A DNA stretch of 64,000 bases. Source: Sesamum alatum. Its lineage: Eukaryota > Streptophyta > Magnoliopsida > Lamiales > Pedaliaceae. Position numbers and translations under genes: made by a program. The stretch is from NCBI GenBank assembly GCA_034509735.1, contig JACGWO010000005.1:35370479-35434478 (forward strand), written 5' to 3'. Position 1 is the first letter of the stretch; each line of letters opens with the position of its first letter. This document shows positions 44,578-54,728 of the stretch, piece by piece. The notes under the pieces were generated by a model, which was given only the letters and a program-made list of their open reading frames with translations, made no database searches and was not told the DNA's origin.

Positions 44578-46537
44578 ATGGCCGTCGGTGCAGATGGGAT
44601 CGTCGCAACACAGATCGGTGGAGATGGGATCGTACCTCAGCTGCCGCCCGGATATCGGTTCCTTCCTACTGATGAGGAGCTGATTATATTTTATTTGCAG
44701 AACAAAGTGTGTTTTAGACCAGTACCATGTGAAGCAGTGAAGGATATCGATGCAAATGAGCTTTATAGCAACCCTCCTAACACCATTGGTGCGTAAGTTA
44801 CTAGTCCTGGATCAATTCTTGTTATGCAACAATGATTTGTTGTGGATCTCTCGCCTGCAAGAAAAATTTTAGTTCAGATCGGGTCTGGTGATATTGAACT
44901 AATCACATCGTTATGTGAAAATTACACTCGTCGTGTAAGTGGTATACAGATTAATTAGAGTGAATTTCACTTGTCTTGTGAATAGTTCATTGTGGCCAAA
45001 CCTAGTTTGAGACTCTGAATAAGTCTTTTTCGCATGCATACACATTTATAGATACACCGATTTTTGTGTTTTAAATTATTCTTGATTATATGGATGAATA
45101 ATGATGTTTCGTCTTTGTGGAGAAGAACTAAAAGTTGTATGTATGAATCTTCCGCGTGATGTGATTTCCATGCCTAGAATAAGTGATCTTTATCTCTTGC
45201 AGAGCAATGTACGTTATCTGTCTCTTCCGATGCATAAGGTGATTTTTTTAGAATACATTGATGTTTATATATGTCTACCTCTCTTAATATTTTCTATGTT
45301 CAGCAACATCAAATCCCCACTAGCTAGAAAAAGCAACGCGACTCTCTGAACTTTCTGAAAAAAGCTCACTGCCTCTCACGTCAAGCTATCGTGTTGCCCT
45401 TTGTTTCAAAGTTCAAAAGGTCGCGTTGCTCTTTTTCTTTTTCTTTTATTTAAATTTTGGCCTTCGCTTAACGATTTGTCGTTTTATGTCTTGACAGTGA
45501 ACTTCACGGTGGCGGACAACGAAAAAGAATGGTACTTCTTCATTCATCAGAATAAGTACCAAAAAGAAGCAGAAAAAATTCAAATGGTTAGAAATAGAAT
45601 TGATGAGTTTTGGACATCTCTTGGAAATTATGAAGACTGCCAAAAACAAGAAGAAGAAGAAGAAAAGGAGAAAATTCAAAGAGTTGGAGAAGAAGAAAAA
45701 AGGAAGAATTAGAATGGTTGGGAATGGAATTGGATTTTGGAGATCTGTTGGAAAAGAAGATCCAATTTATGACAACAATGGGAAGGTTTTGGGTTCAAAA
45801 TTCAGTTCATTTATTTCTCAGGTACTACAAGTAGAGGCAAGAAAACACATTGGAGGATGGAAGAATACCATTTGTCAACTACTTGTGGAAGAGGGGATCA
45901 AGAGGTAAATTCAATTATGTTGTCGAAGTATACTCGATGATCGTGTATAATTTAAATTTGGCAAAATCATATTTTTAGTCCTGTAACTTTAGGTCGTTAG
46001 TACTTTTGGTCTTGTAACTTACTCTATTTACAGATTTAATCATTTTTTTGACAAATTTAATTCACCACATATGATTTGGTCCTTTCTTGATTGTATGGAT
46101 GAATAATGATGTTCGTTCATGACCAAATTTGCCAAAAGACTGTGAGATGTTCATAACCAAATTCGTCAAAAAAAAGATTAAATGTGTAAAATCGAGTAAA
46201 TTACAGGACTAAAAGTACTAACGACCTATAGTTACAGGATCAAAAATATAATTTTGCTTTTAAATTTTTTATTATTTTTATTTAATTATATATATATATA
46301 TGTATATACTGCAAGAGAAAAATATAAAATAAATAATTGATTATACTGACCCTAATACCCCATCCAAGGTAGCATGTTAATATCCTATTTCTATAGAGTT
46401 TGTTATTTCATTATTGATGTTTCTTTTATAAAATTTTGAAAGAATTACTATTTATAACTTATGTGTATTTATTTGTGAATTTGCAGAAAGAGGAGTTGGT
46501 GTTGGGAAGAATCACAAGAGGGAGATATTACACTTAA
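44578..46537 (+). pseudogene. NAC-domain transcription factor, three exons, exon 2 frame-disrupted
   Basis: Exon 1 (44578-44788) encodes MAVGADGIVATQ and NAC subdomain A/B: LPPGYRFLPTDEELI, then DIDANELYSNPPNTI. The donor GGTGCG at 44789 joins in phase to exon 2 at 45498 (VNFTVADNEKEWYFFIHQ). Exon 2 ends at 45904. Exon 3 (46487-46537, after TTTGCAG) gives KEELVLGRITRGRYYT and a TAA, where NAC domains normally end with a VLCRI-type motif. Inside exon 2 the phase changes twice. GNGIGFWRSVGKEDPIYDNN is read one base off, following a ~130-bp direct duplication with GAA-rich DNA. The original phase returns at about 45791 (FKIQFIYFSG, RGKKTHWRMEEYHLS), consistent with one missing T. A stop (45710-45712) blocks the continuous frame. 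There is no C-terminal activation region. It could be a pseudogene or assembly error. If functional, it would be a NAC-domain-only protein. Confidence 0.75.
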
Positions 46538-46959
46538 TAAGGGGCAATGACAACATATTGTCATTAATTTTTTTTCATTTTGCCTCATTATTCTACATTA
46601 ATTCTTAGGGTATAGAATATGTGCATTCTTTGTTTTGAAAATTGTCATATTCCATTCTTTTCCACCTAATTGTAATAAATTGGCCCAGATGCCTATTTTT
46701 TATTGTTCTAATTGGGTTCCAATAGATAATGCCTTCAATTCTTTACACATTTTTTCTCTTGTTGAAGTCAAAGATTTTTTATTTTTTCAGAAACACCACT
46801 TGTACCTAGGCGGGGAGTTTGACTAATCCCTACCCGTTCGTAAATGAAATTTCAAAGTTACAAGTAATTTTAAAGTACAAATAGTCCATTTGTGGCTCTC
46901 TAAGTGGAAACAAAAGGCTAATAAGAACACAAAACATTACAAAAGTTAATCATAGCAAC
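46538..46959. other. 3' flank of the NAC gene
   Basis: Contains the presumed 3' UTR (ATTTTGCCTCATTATTC...). No further gene. The 63-codon open frame at 46635-46826 is not recognisable. Confidence 0.35.
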
Positions 46960-48580
46960 AAGGATTAATAACATTTTTGTCCTTTAACTATACACATTAC
47001 CATTCTAGTTCTTTATCTTTCTAGTGTTGCGATTATAATCCTCTTCCATTGAATTTTTTCTAAAATTTTCGAAAAATGGCACCTGAATTTGCCGTGGAAT
47101 TTTAAATTGAGGAAGTGATTTTATTGGCTAATTACGGATAACGTGGCAATATATATATATATATATGGTTTTAGTTAAAATAAATAAATAAAATGTAACG
47201 TGGCATTAGTGGCCACATGGCATTACGTCATAATATTATTTACTAAAATTACTATTATTTTTATTTAAAATATAATTTTAATATTTTTTTAATTATTTTT
47301 ACATTTTTTAAAAAATAAAATCATTTTAAAAAAAATTAAAATAATAGTTTTTCCTCTTTCAATTTAAATATTTTTTTCCTCTACTAATTAGATAGAATTA
47401 ACTAATTTAAAATTTTATTTAATTAAAATATATTTTGATAAATTATATTTATCATAAAATATATTAATTAACTATCAAATACAAAAAAATTATATCAAAT
47501 TTTTAAAATTATATTATTTAATAAGAATAGTATTTATCATTATATGTATTGAAAATAAAGAATATGTTTTTTGTTATTTTTAGATCTTAAAAAAATTTAA
47601 AAAATAAAAAAATTACATATATATACATAATTACATCCATATATATTTCATATAGTATATGTATATATATATGATGGTGTCGACCGCCAACCGTCGTCTC
47701 AGTGGCGATGGCCATCGTCGCCGCCAACTTGTGGGCGACGAAAAATGTCGTCCAAAGGAGAAAGGGGCATCACCATCACCAAGGTTGGGCCAACCACCAC
47801 GCCCCTTTTCTTCTCGCAGTTGCCCAGATTTATGGTGAGTCGTCGTCGCCCAAAGAAGAAAGGGGCATCGCAATCACCAAGGCTGGGCCAACCATGACGC
47901 CCCTTTTCTTCTCGCGGTTGCCCAGATTTAGGGTGAGTCGCCATCGCTCAACCTAGGCAACGGCGACACCCTTTCTTTTTTGGACGACCGTCGTCGCCCG
48001 AATTGAAGGCGAGTCGCCATCGCCCAGGCTAGTCAACAATGACGCCGCCCATTTTTTTGGGTGACCTGTCACCCCATTTTGTGTTGGGCGACGACAAGGT
48101 TGCGCAGACTATTCTAGGCTACATCGTCCTCGTCCGGAGGTCAGACTGAGACGTTCGTCGCCGTCACTGAAGCGATGGTTGGCCCTCGCCGCAATATATA
48201 TTTTATATGTAATATATAAATATATATTTGTGTATATATAAAAATAAAAATCACTTTTTCAAACTATAAAATATATTTATGTAATTTACAAACCCCCCCC
48301 CCCCCAACAAATCCATGTCATCTAGATGACGTGGCCACTAATGTCGTGTCGCATTTTATTTTGTCAATGAAAGTCATTTAATTGAATAAAATTATTTCCC
48401 GGAATTTAAAATGCTAGATCAAATTCAGGTGCTATTTTTCGGCGACTTTAGAGAAATTTCGGTGAGAGAAAGATCAAAATTGCGATAATTATAAAGTTAC
48501 ATAACTTTTTTACAACCCTATATAAAGAACTAAAACGGGAATGGTGTATAATTAGAGGGTCAAAAATGTTTTTAATCCTA
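46960..48580. mobile_element. long-TIR element with GC-rich tandem repeats inside
   Basis: The left arm (AGGATTAATAACATTTTTG ... TTAGTTCTTTATCTTTC ... CACCTGAATTTG ... ACGTGGC) and the right arm, ending CAAAAATGTTTTTAATCCT, pair over about 250 bp including GCCACGT.AT. The centre is very AT-rich except for 47670-48190. That block is GC-rich and built of diverged repeats of about 98 bp (AAAGGGGCATC..AATCACCAAGG at 47761 and 47859) with many GTCGCC words. No transposase or target duplication was recognised. The GTCGCC-rich core recalls that of 500-1892. Confidence 0.6.
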
Positions 48581-49203
48581 ATAATAATGTGGCAAAAAAA
48601 GTTTGCTGCGATTAGCAATTAAGACGAACATCCGCATATAGAAAAGGTTTTGCAGGTTACAAGCCGTCGCAAATTTGTGACAATTTTTGCAGATGGGTTT
48701 TTAAAACTATCTCAAATTTATGCATTTGCCAAAAACACATTGTAAAATATATTGCAACATGGTTTGCGACAAACTTGAAATCCGTGACAAAAATGAATGC
48801 AATTATTACCACCCAACACATGTGATAACGTTTACAACGACTGTTGTATTCGTTACAAATGGTAGGACACTTGAATAATTTTGCCTCACCATTTGCAACA
48901 AATATTTGCCATCACAAAAACTCGTCGCAAGTTAACCAATCAAATGGGTAACTTACATTTTTTGGTCCCATAAGTGGACATGTTTTCAATTTTAGTCCCA
49001 CAATGTTCCCCATTTGCGAATTACGTCTCATAAATGATTTTTTTTTTTCAATTTCAGGACTCATTAGGAATTTCCGTTAATGAAGTTAGAGTCATACAAG
49101 CCCTATTTTTCTAGATACTTAACATCTTTTTTCGACAAAAACCTAGTGAAAACTACCACATTTATTACATTTTTGTGTGTAACATGTAAGCGAGTATATT
49201 CTA
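48581..49203. other. intergenic transposon remnants
   Basis: Bases 48600-48940 carry words such as GCGACAAACTTGAAATCCGTGA and CGTCGCAAGTTAACC, in the style of CACTA-type MITE interiors, but no clear ends were seen. Bases 48955-49060 (GGGTAACTTACATTTTTTGG, GGTCCCATAAGTGG) look like one arm of a MULE-like MITE. No gene. Confidence 0.35.
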
Positions 49204-49469
49204 GGGTTTAATGCAATTCACCTACTTGTGATATTGCAATGAGCAAATTACCTCCTATGAAAAATAATAGCATTTACCTCCCAATGTACTTTAAAATAGA
49301 GCAATTTACCTCCTTAGACAGGGTGGTAAAATTGCTCTATTTTAAAAAACACAGGGAGGTAAATTGAGTTATTTTAAATAATACAGGGAGGTAAATTGTT
49401 ATTTTATTTTTTATAGAGAGATAATTTGCTCATTTACAATATCACAGGAGGATTGCTTGCATCTATCCC
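49204..49469. mobile_element. fold-back MITE, 266 bp, 9/10 target duplication
   Basis: The arms contain ATATTGCAATGAGCAAATTA / TAATTTGCTCATTTACAATA and several GGGAGGTAAATTG / CAATTTACCTCC repeats. The flanks GTATATTCTA (49194-49203) and GTATTTTCTA (49470-49479) match at 9 of 10. Confidence 0.78.
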
Positions 49470-49479
49470 GTATTTTCTA

Positions 49480-51068
49480 CTCAGATCTTCATGTCCAACC
49501 TAAGAAACTATGAACTATCTAAAGTAAACCAAACTATGAACTATCGAAAGGAAAATAGTCTGAAAACTATTGCAAAGTGAAAGATTGTTGTTGTTTGCAG
49601 GCAGAAGCTGGGTGAAAGCTTTCACACATCGGAAAATATGGCATCCGAGATACTAACTTTTCTGGATGTGTCGAGGCGCTACGCCCATGTAGTTTGTCAC
49701 CAATCCCATTATACCAAACCTGGTGGATGCGAAAGACCAAGTATATTCGATATCAACCATTGTCAAGGTACGCAAAAGAATGACATAAATAAATTATCAA
49801 AGACAGAATATGAAAAAGTTCTTGGCGCTGAAGTAAAGAGAATTTAACAGACAATTTCAGTCGTAAAATTCTTTATAACCGGTAAAAGAAGGATCTAAAT
49901 TCTACGGAAGAATGTCGACGTGCTAATTGAATGGATATATAATGCAATTTGCTGATGGGGTATCAGTACAATCAAAACAACTGTATCCTCACTGTCCTAA
50001 AGTTGAAGTGAGTTCTACGACGTACCATAAAGCTCTTTCAACAAACTAAGAAAGGAAGAATTAAGGAATATGGGATTCTTAAAATGATGAAAAGAGATTG
50101 ATAAGTAACATGTTTGCTAGAGAGTGCAAATACTATTAGAATGATGCTCCAGAAATTGCAAAGAGAGAAACAAATACTATCAGCATCCCCGATTGCCTAA
50201 TCATTGTATTGACTGGTAAAATGGAGGTTAGTCATTCGAATAGAAAATATCCTAATGGTTGACACGATGAGATAGGAAAATTGGACGTTGAAGACAAACA
50301 ACTACGACCGATAATTCATACATGAATTTTCAGATTTGTGATTTAGAAAGGACCTTATTTGCAATTGCACTTGGAAAAAAGTTAACTATTCGTGCCCTTC
50401 TTCCATCATAATTCGTATGTTCACATTTTCTAATATTATTTTTCTTTAATCTACATTCTTTTTTTTTTTAATACAATAAAGGTGGGACCGAGGACAATCT
50501 GAGTTTGGACCCAAATCCTCTCCTCTAATTGACATTCTAGGTGCTCAGTTGTTGGTCAAATGCAACAAGCCCAATGTAAAATATTAATATGGAAAAAACC
50601 TACGTATAAAAAGAAAAAAAAAAAAAGAAAAAAACAACATGATCACCTGAACTTTCAAAAAGGGGTAATGCAACCCATTAACACAAGAGGAAATGAAGTT
50701 TTTTTGTACAAGTCCGGGGTCAAATGTCTCTTTCTTTTTCTTTTTCTTTTTTTCTCTTTTCCGAAAAAGTATTCTATGCATATTATTGTCATTTTTAGAA
50801 AGGGTAAAAATATAATTAATCCCTCATTTTCACAGCTAAATTTCTCCCTATTCAATAATGTTGGTTGACATTACAAGGAGAATGGTTCGGCCTAGTGTCA
50901 AGAGTGAGAATAGTCATTTACTATGCTATGTCAATAATATGCCCCAATTAATATTTTATAGTAAACCATACATGTTTTCACTATTTTATCTAGTAATAAA
51001 TGACAAATACATATATATAGGCATGTTTTCAAGGTTTCAAATCCTATAACTAAGCCACGAACCTAGTT
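49480..51068. other. unassigned region with a 69-codon ORF
   Basis: Less AT-rich sequence at 49560-50400 contains an open frame at 49638-49847 (MASEILTFLDVSRRYAHVVC ...) that I do not recognise. It is preceded by a good acceptor (TTGTTTGCAG near 49600) and contains GTCAAG|GTACG near 49767, so it could be an exon or decayed element DNA. Bases 50770-50875 repeat 52136-52233 (TATTCTATGC.TA, GGGTAAAAAT.CAATTAA, GTTGGTTGACAT). Confidence 0.25.
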
Positions 51069-51600
51069 GTGAAGGATATCTACGTTTTACAACAACCCTC
51101 CTAACATCATTGGTACGTAAAGTTACTAGTTCTAGATGAATTCTTGTTATGCAACAAAAAGTTAACAATGATTGTTGTGAATCTCTCGCGTGAATATTTT
51201 AGGAAAATTTAAATTTGGATCAGTACTAGTAAGATTTGAACTAATCACATTTGTCATATAAAATTACACGCGTATTGGTATACAATTCAGAAAGAGTGAA
51301 TTTCATTTATCTTGTGATTGGTTCATCGCAGCTAAACCTGATTTGAATAAGTCTTTCTCACATGCATACACATGCATGCGAACAATTCATCTCTTAGTGA
51401 ATCATGTATATATGCATCTCATAGTGATTCTTGATTATATGAAAAATAATGATTTTTCATTTTTGTGGAGAGAATTAGAAGTTGTTTGTATCTTTTGCAT
51501 GATGTGATTTTTATGCCTTGAATAATTTATCGTTATCTCTTGCAGACCAATGCATTTTATTTGTCTCTCCCGGTGTATAAGGTGATTTTTTTTTAATATA
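51069..51600 (+). pseudogene. duplicated fragment of the NAC gene (end of exon 1 and intron 1)
   Basis: This follows 44738-45265 almost colinearly. GTGAAGGATATC, CAACCCTCCTAACA.CATTGGT and the donor region come first. Then come intron words such as TTCTTGTTATGCAACAA, GAATCTCTCGC, AATTACAC.CGT, CATGCATACACAT and TATCTCTTGCAGA.CAATG. About a dozen exon bases are missing and the frame is lost. It stops where the Helitron-like element begins at 51609. Exons 2 and 3 are not found afterwards. Confidence 0.75.
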
Positions 51601-51608
51601 TTTATCTT

Positions 51609-52981
51609 ATATACTACTAAAATGCATGTGTGTTGCGTGTGAGATATAATTTTTAATTTTTCAATTTTGATTTTCTTTTTCTTTCTCCATCCTTAAATAA
51701 TATGTAAATAAGTAAAAGATTTTAATAAAAAAAATTTGATGAAAATATAGATACCGAAACTTGATTATTAAAAAATGAACTCCACTCCAGTATTTATACA
51801 TTTGGCTCTTCAAATGGACAATGAACATTAATCTTAATGGTGTGGTAAGAAACTCTCAAAAACTCTTTCAAAAATATTTTAAAATACTTTAAAAGCTTCT
51901 AGACTTATATATAAAACTTTCTTAAAACTTCTATTAAGTTTTATATTTGCCTAAAAACTTGCATTCACAAACTTTCATATTTATATAAAGTATTCTTTTT
52001 TTTTTTTGTTAACATTCTTAATTTCGTGCATTTATAGTGCTTTTAATATGAAACCTATACACCTTCGCAAAGCCTTTAAAACATATCATTTTTTCGAAGT
52101 TGTTCATATATGTATATTTCTCTTGATTTTTTTGGAATGTATTCTATGCCTACTATTGTTTTCAAAGAGGGTAAAAATGCAATTAACCCCTCAAATTTCA
52201 TTACTCAATAAATTCCTCCCTAGTGTTGGTTGACATCACATTAGCCAATTTTTTGTGATCCCAAAATCCACTTCAACTAATAAGATAACTATCATATTCA
52301 ACTTCCCAAATTTTAAATTAATTTAACTATCCAATTAATATATTTTTTGGCTTAAATATACTTTTGGTCCTATAATTATAGTATTTTGGTATTTTTATCC
52401 TTTATCTTTTTAGAATTGCAAAATAGTTCTTTAACTTTTTGACATTTTGCAATTTTGGTCCTTCCGGTGCCAAATTTTGCAAAAGTTGTCAAAATAAATC
52501 ATGTGCTCCTCGTAATTTTGGCATTTTTGTTCCTTTATCCTTTTAGGAGTTGCAAAAGAGTCCTGTAACATTTTGACATTTTGCAATTTTGATCCTTCTG
52601 CTGCCGAATTTTGCAAAAGTTATCGAAATAAATTATGTGCCACGTTATTTATTTTTTTTTATAAAATTTTCGTCCATGTTGGCAAAAGTGAACCAAACAT
52701 AACAAAACCCTCAATTTAAATGAACCACGTGAGGCACGCATGATTTATTCTGGCGACTTTTTCAAAATCCGACACCAGAAGGACTAAAAATGCATAATGT
52801 CAAAAAGTTACAAGATTATTTTATAATTCTAGAAAGATATAAGATAAAGATGCCAAAATGGTATAATTACAAGACCAAAAGTATATTTAAGCCTATATTT
52901 TTTATACTTTATTCTTATTTATAATATCTGTTATAACATAAAAAATCATTTATTATATGCAGGTACGTCCACTATGGCTGA
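51609..52981 (+). mobile_element. Helitron-like element next to the Asterix fragment
   Basis: The left end A|TCTTATATACTACTAAAATG resembles a Helitron 5' terminus. The right end TATTATATGCAGGTACGTCC, then ACTATGG-CTGA, matches the 3' end of the 10309-10689 family and fits CTRR. Bases 52220-52340 are homologous to 10440-10560. The end is less exact than in other copies, since the following base is A rather than T. The element at 52349-52893 is nested within it. Confidence 0.5.
52349..52893. mobile_element. MULE-like fold-back MITE, 545 bp, perfect 10-bp target duplication
   Basis: GGCTTAAATATACTTTTGG at the left and CAAAAGTATATTTAAGCC at the right, flanked by TATATTTTTT at 52339-52348 and 52894-52903. 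The left arm contains two tandem versions of TTTTGCAATTTTG.TCCTTC. It is the same family as 13470-14135, where the expansion is in the other arm. Confidence 0.83.
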
Positions 52982-53024
52982 AAAAAAAAAAAAGAAGAAG
53001 AACTGAATTTTCGAATATGCTTAC

Positions 53025-53463
53025 ATCATGGCCATCGACGTCTGCTTCAGTTCATTCTCAACACTCCTCATATTCGCCAGCGATTGCGCTGAAAATATAA
53101 TTGCCAGCCACGAACAAACCTTGTTCTGCCAAAAATCCATCGCCCACCGATCAAATATTGCACAAAATCAACCCTAATTATCTCATGAAAATCCCTAATT
53201 TCATTCTGCAGATTCAACTCAATATCGGCTACCATGAGAAGATGAAACTATGGAAGAACGTACGTAGATCGGAGATGTAAAGAGAGAAAAGACGAGGGGA
53301 GAAAGAGTGATCGACACAGTACCCTGAATATGGCGCCGAAGACTCCGAAAATGACGGCAACGAAGCCAGAGTAGTCGACGGGGAGGTCTTGTGGAGGGAT
53401 CATCGACGGCCTGAACGGCCGAGCCGCCGATGGCTGCCGGGGATCATTAGATTGAGACGCCAT
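53025..53463 (-). pseudogene. Asterix/UPF0139 (WDR83OS-type) membrane protein, exons 1 and 2 only
   Basis: Exon 1 (53463-53318) reads MASQSNDPRQPSAARPFRPS, then PQDLPVDYSGFVAVIFGVFG and AIFR, ending at AGG|GTACTG. Exon 2 (53125-53025, after TTTGGCAG-type acceptor TCTGGCAG... on the minus strand) reads NKVCSWLAIIFSAQSLANM, then RSVENELKQTSMAM, ending at AT|GTAAGC. These match the plant form of Asterix, a small ER membrane protein that in animals is a subunit of the PAT complex, which protects newly inserted membrane segments. The expected third exon (last membrane segment and tail) is not visible in the next 3 kb. Instead a Helitron-like end begins about 44 bases past the donor. Read through, exon 2 would stop directly (ATGATGTAA). 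The copy is either truncated or has a distant third exon. Confidence 0.7.
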
Positions 53464-54116
53464 CGATCTCTCAACTCTGTCTCTACATGCACTATTGCTT
53501 GCTCCTTAATTCTTATACGTCTTGATCAAAATTTGTGCATGTATGTGGTGAATATATGATACATTTTTCCAGATCTGATCACATAACAAATGTACTATAA
53601 TGATCAAGAATATTTAATCACGACAAATATAGTACAAGAGTTATGAGTATTTGGCAAGTGTATGAAGTCAATTGGACTACGCCTAATTTAGTCATATATA
53701 TATATATATATATATATATTCTGGCTATTTGGATATATTTTTAACTTTAATATGCTTGTAAACATACTTGTTAATATTTTATTTTAAAAATTATAGTACA
53801 AAAGTTATGTTAAAAGTATTAATAGAACATTATATACATAATAATGAAAATTCTAATAATTTACAATATTAATAATTATATATCATTATTGTAAATTAAA
53901 TATCCATTGACACATGTAAAAAGATTTTTGTGTAATTTAAGAATAAACATAGACGCGCGGTAAACATAAATAATGCAAAATTAAGTCGTATGATTTGTTT
54001 TCGTATCATCGACCAACTTTTAAATTATATATTACAAATTTTACATGACACTAATTTTCATACTTTAATTTTTTAATCTCAAACAAATGATTCTATAATT
54101 TATGTAATACCAAATA
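53464..54116. other. upstream region of the Asterix fragment; no gene
   Basis: The 5' leader and promoter of the minus-strand Asterix copy should lie at about 53464-53600. A (TA)n run is at 53696-53720. No other feature was seen. Confidence 0.35.
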
Positions 54117-54627
54117 CATATAGTTACATTGTTCTCTCCTGAAGTTTGAAATAATTACACATGAACTCCTTTTAATTTGAAAAAATACATTTAGTACTCC
54201 TAATAAATAAATTCAACATTGGTCAAAATTACAAAATTTGCTAATATTAAAAAAAGTTGGATAAAAATCTATATTTTCCCCTAATTGACTTAATACAAAC
54301 CAAGTGCACATCAAACAAATCGTTTCAATCCAAAATGCCCTCATAAAGGTGGAATATATACCTCCTCACATATATTAGCATGTGAAAATGTATAAAGGTA
54401 ATTTCATTATAAAAGATTTATTTAACCTTCAATAGATCCATATTAAGTTAATCGAAGGTAAACATAAATTTTCATTCAATTCGTTGGTAATTATCAACAA
54501 ATTCAGTCAATTTTAACTAACGAATGAGTATATTTGTTACTCAAAGATATTAAATATAATTTCTCAAATTACAACAGATCCACATATAATTAAACCAAAC
54601 CACAAGAAATAACATTGTAATTGTCCC
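54117..54627. mobile_element. TIR element, same family as 15439-15973
   Basis: Shared words include TTCTCTCCTGAAGTTTG, AAAATTTGCTAATATTAA, TTCATTCAATTC, ATCAACAAATTCA and ATTGTAATTGTCCC. The flanks TACCAAATA (54108-54116) and TATCAAATA (54628-54636) match at 8 of 9. Confidence 0.65.
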
Positions 54628-54728
54628 TATCAAATAAATCACATTTGTTTCTTCTCTCAATTTCAATATTAGTAAATGTCATTGAAGTAATGAGCATCAA
54701 TTATATTTGCAACTCTAAAATAGAACAA

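Noticed and set aside
44789..44798. GTAAGT at 44793 as the NAC exon 1 donor
   Set aside because: It looks like a better donor than GGTGCG, but using it puts exon 2 out of phase. Only the donor at 44789 joins NTI to VNFTVADNEKEW.
45600..45908. The 102-codon frame as the true end of the NAC protein (ending QLLVEEGIKR)
   Set aside because: After about 45791 this phase no longer resembles a NAC domain, whereas the other phase gives FKIQFIYFSG and HWRMEEYHLS and continues correctly into exon 3.
47631..47956. Three overlapping open frames of about 80 codons in both strands
   Set aside because: Translations of ~98-bp GC-rich repeats in the element at 46960-48580.
49638..49847. 69-codon frame as a gene
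   Set aside because: No recognisable domain, no support from neighbours; described only as unassigned.
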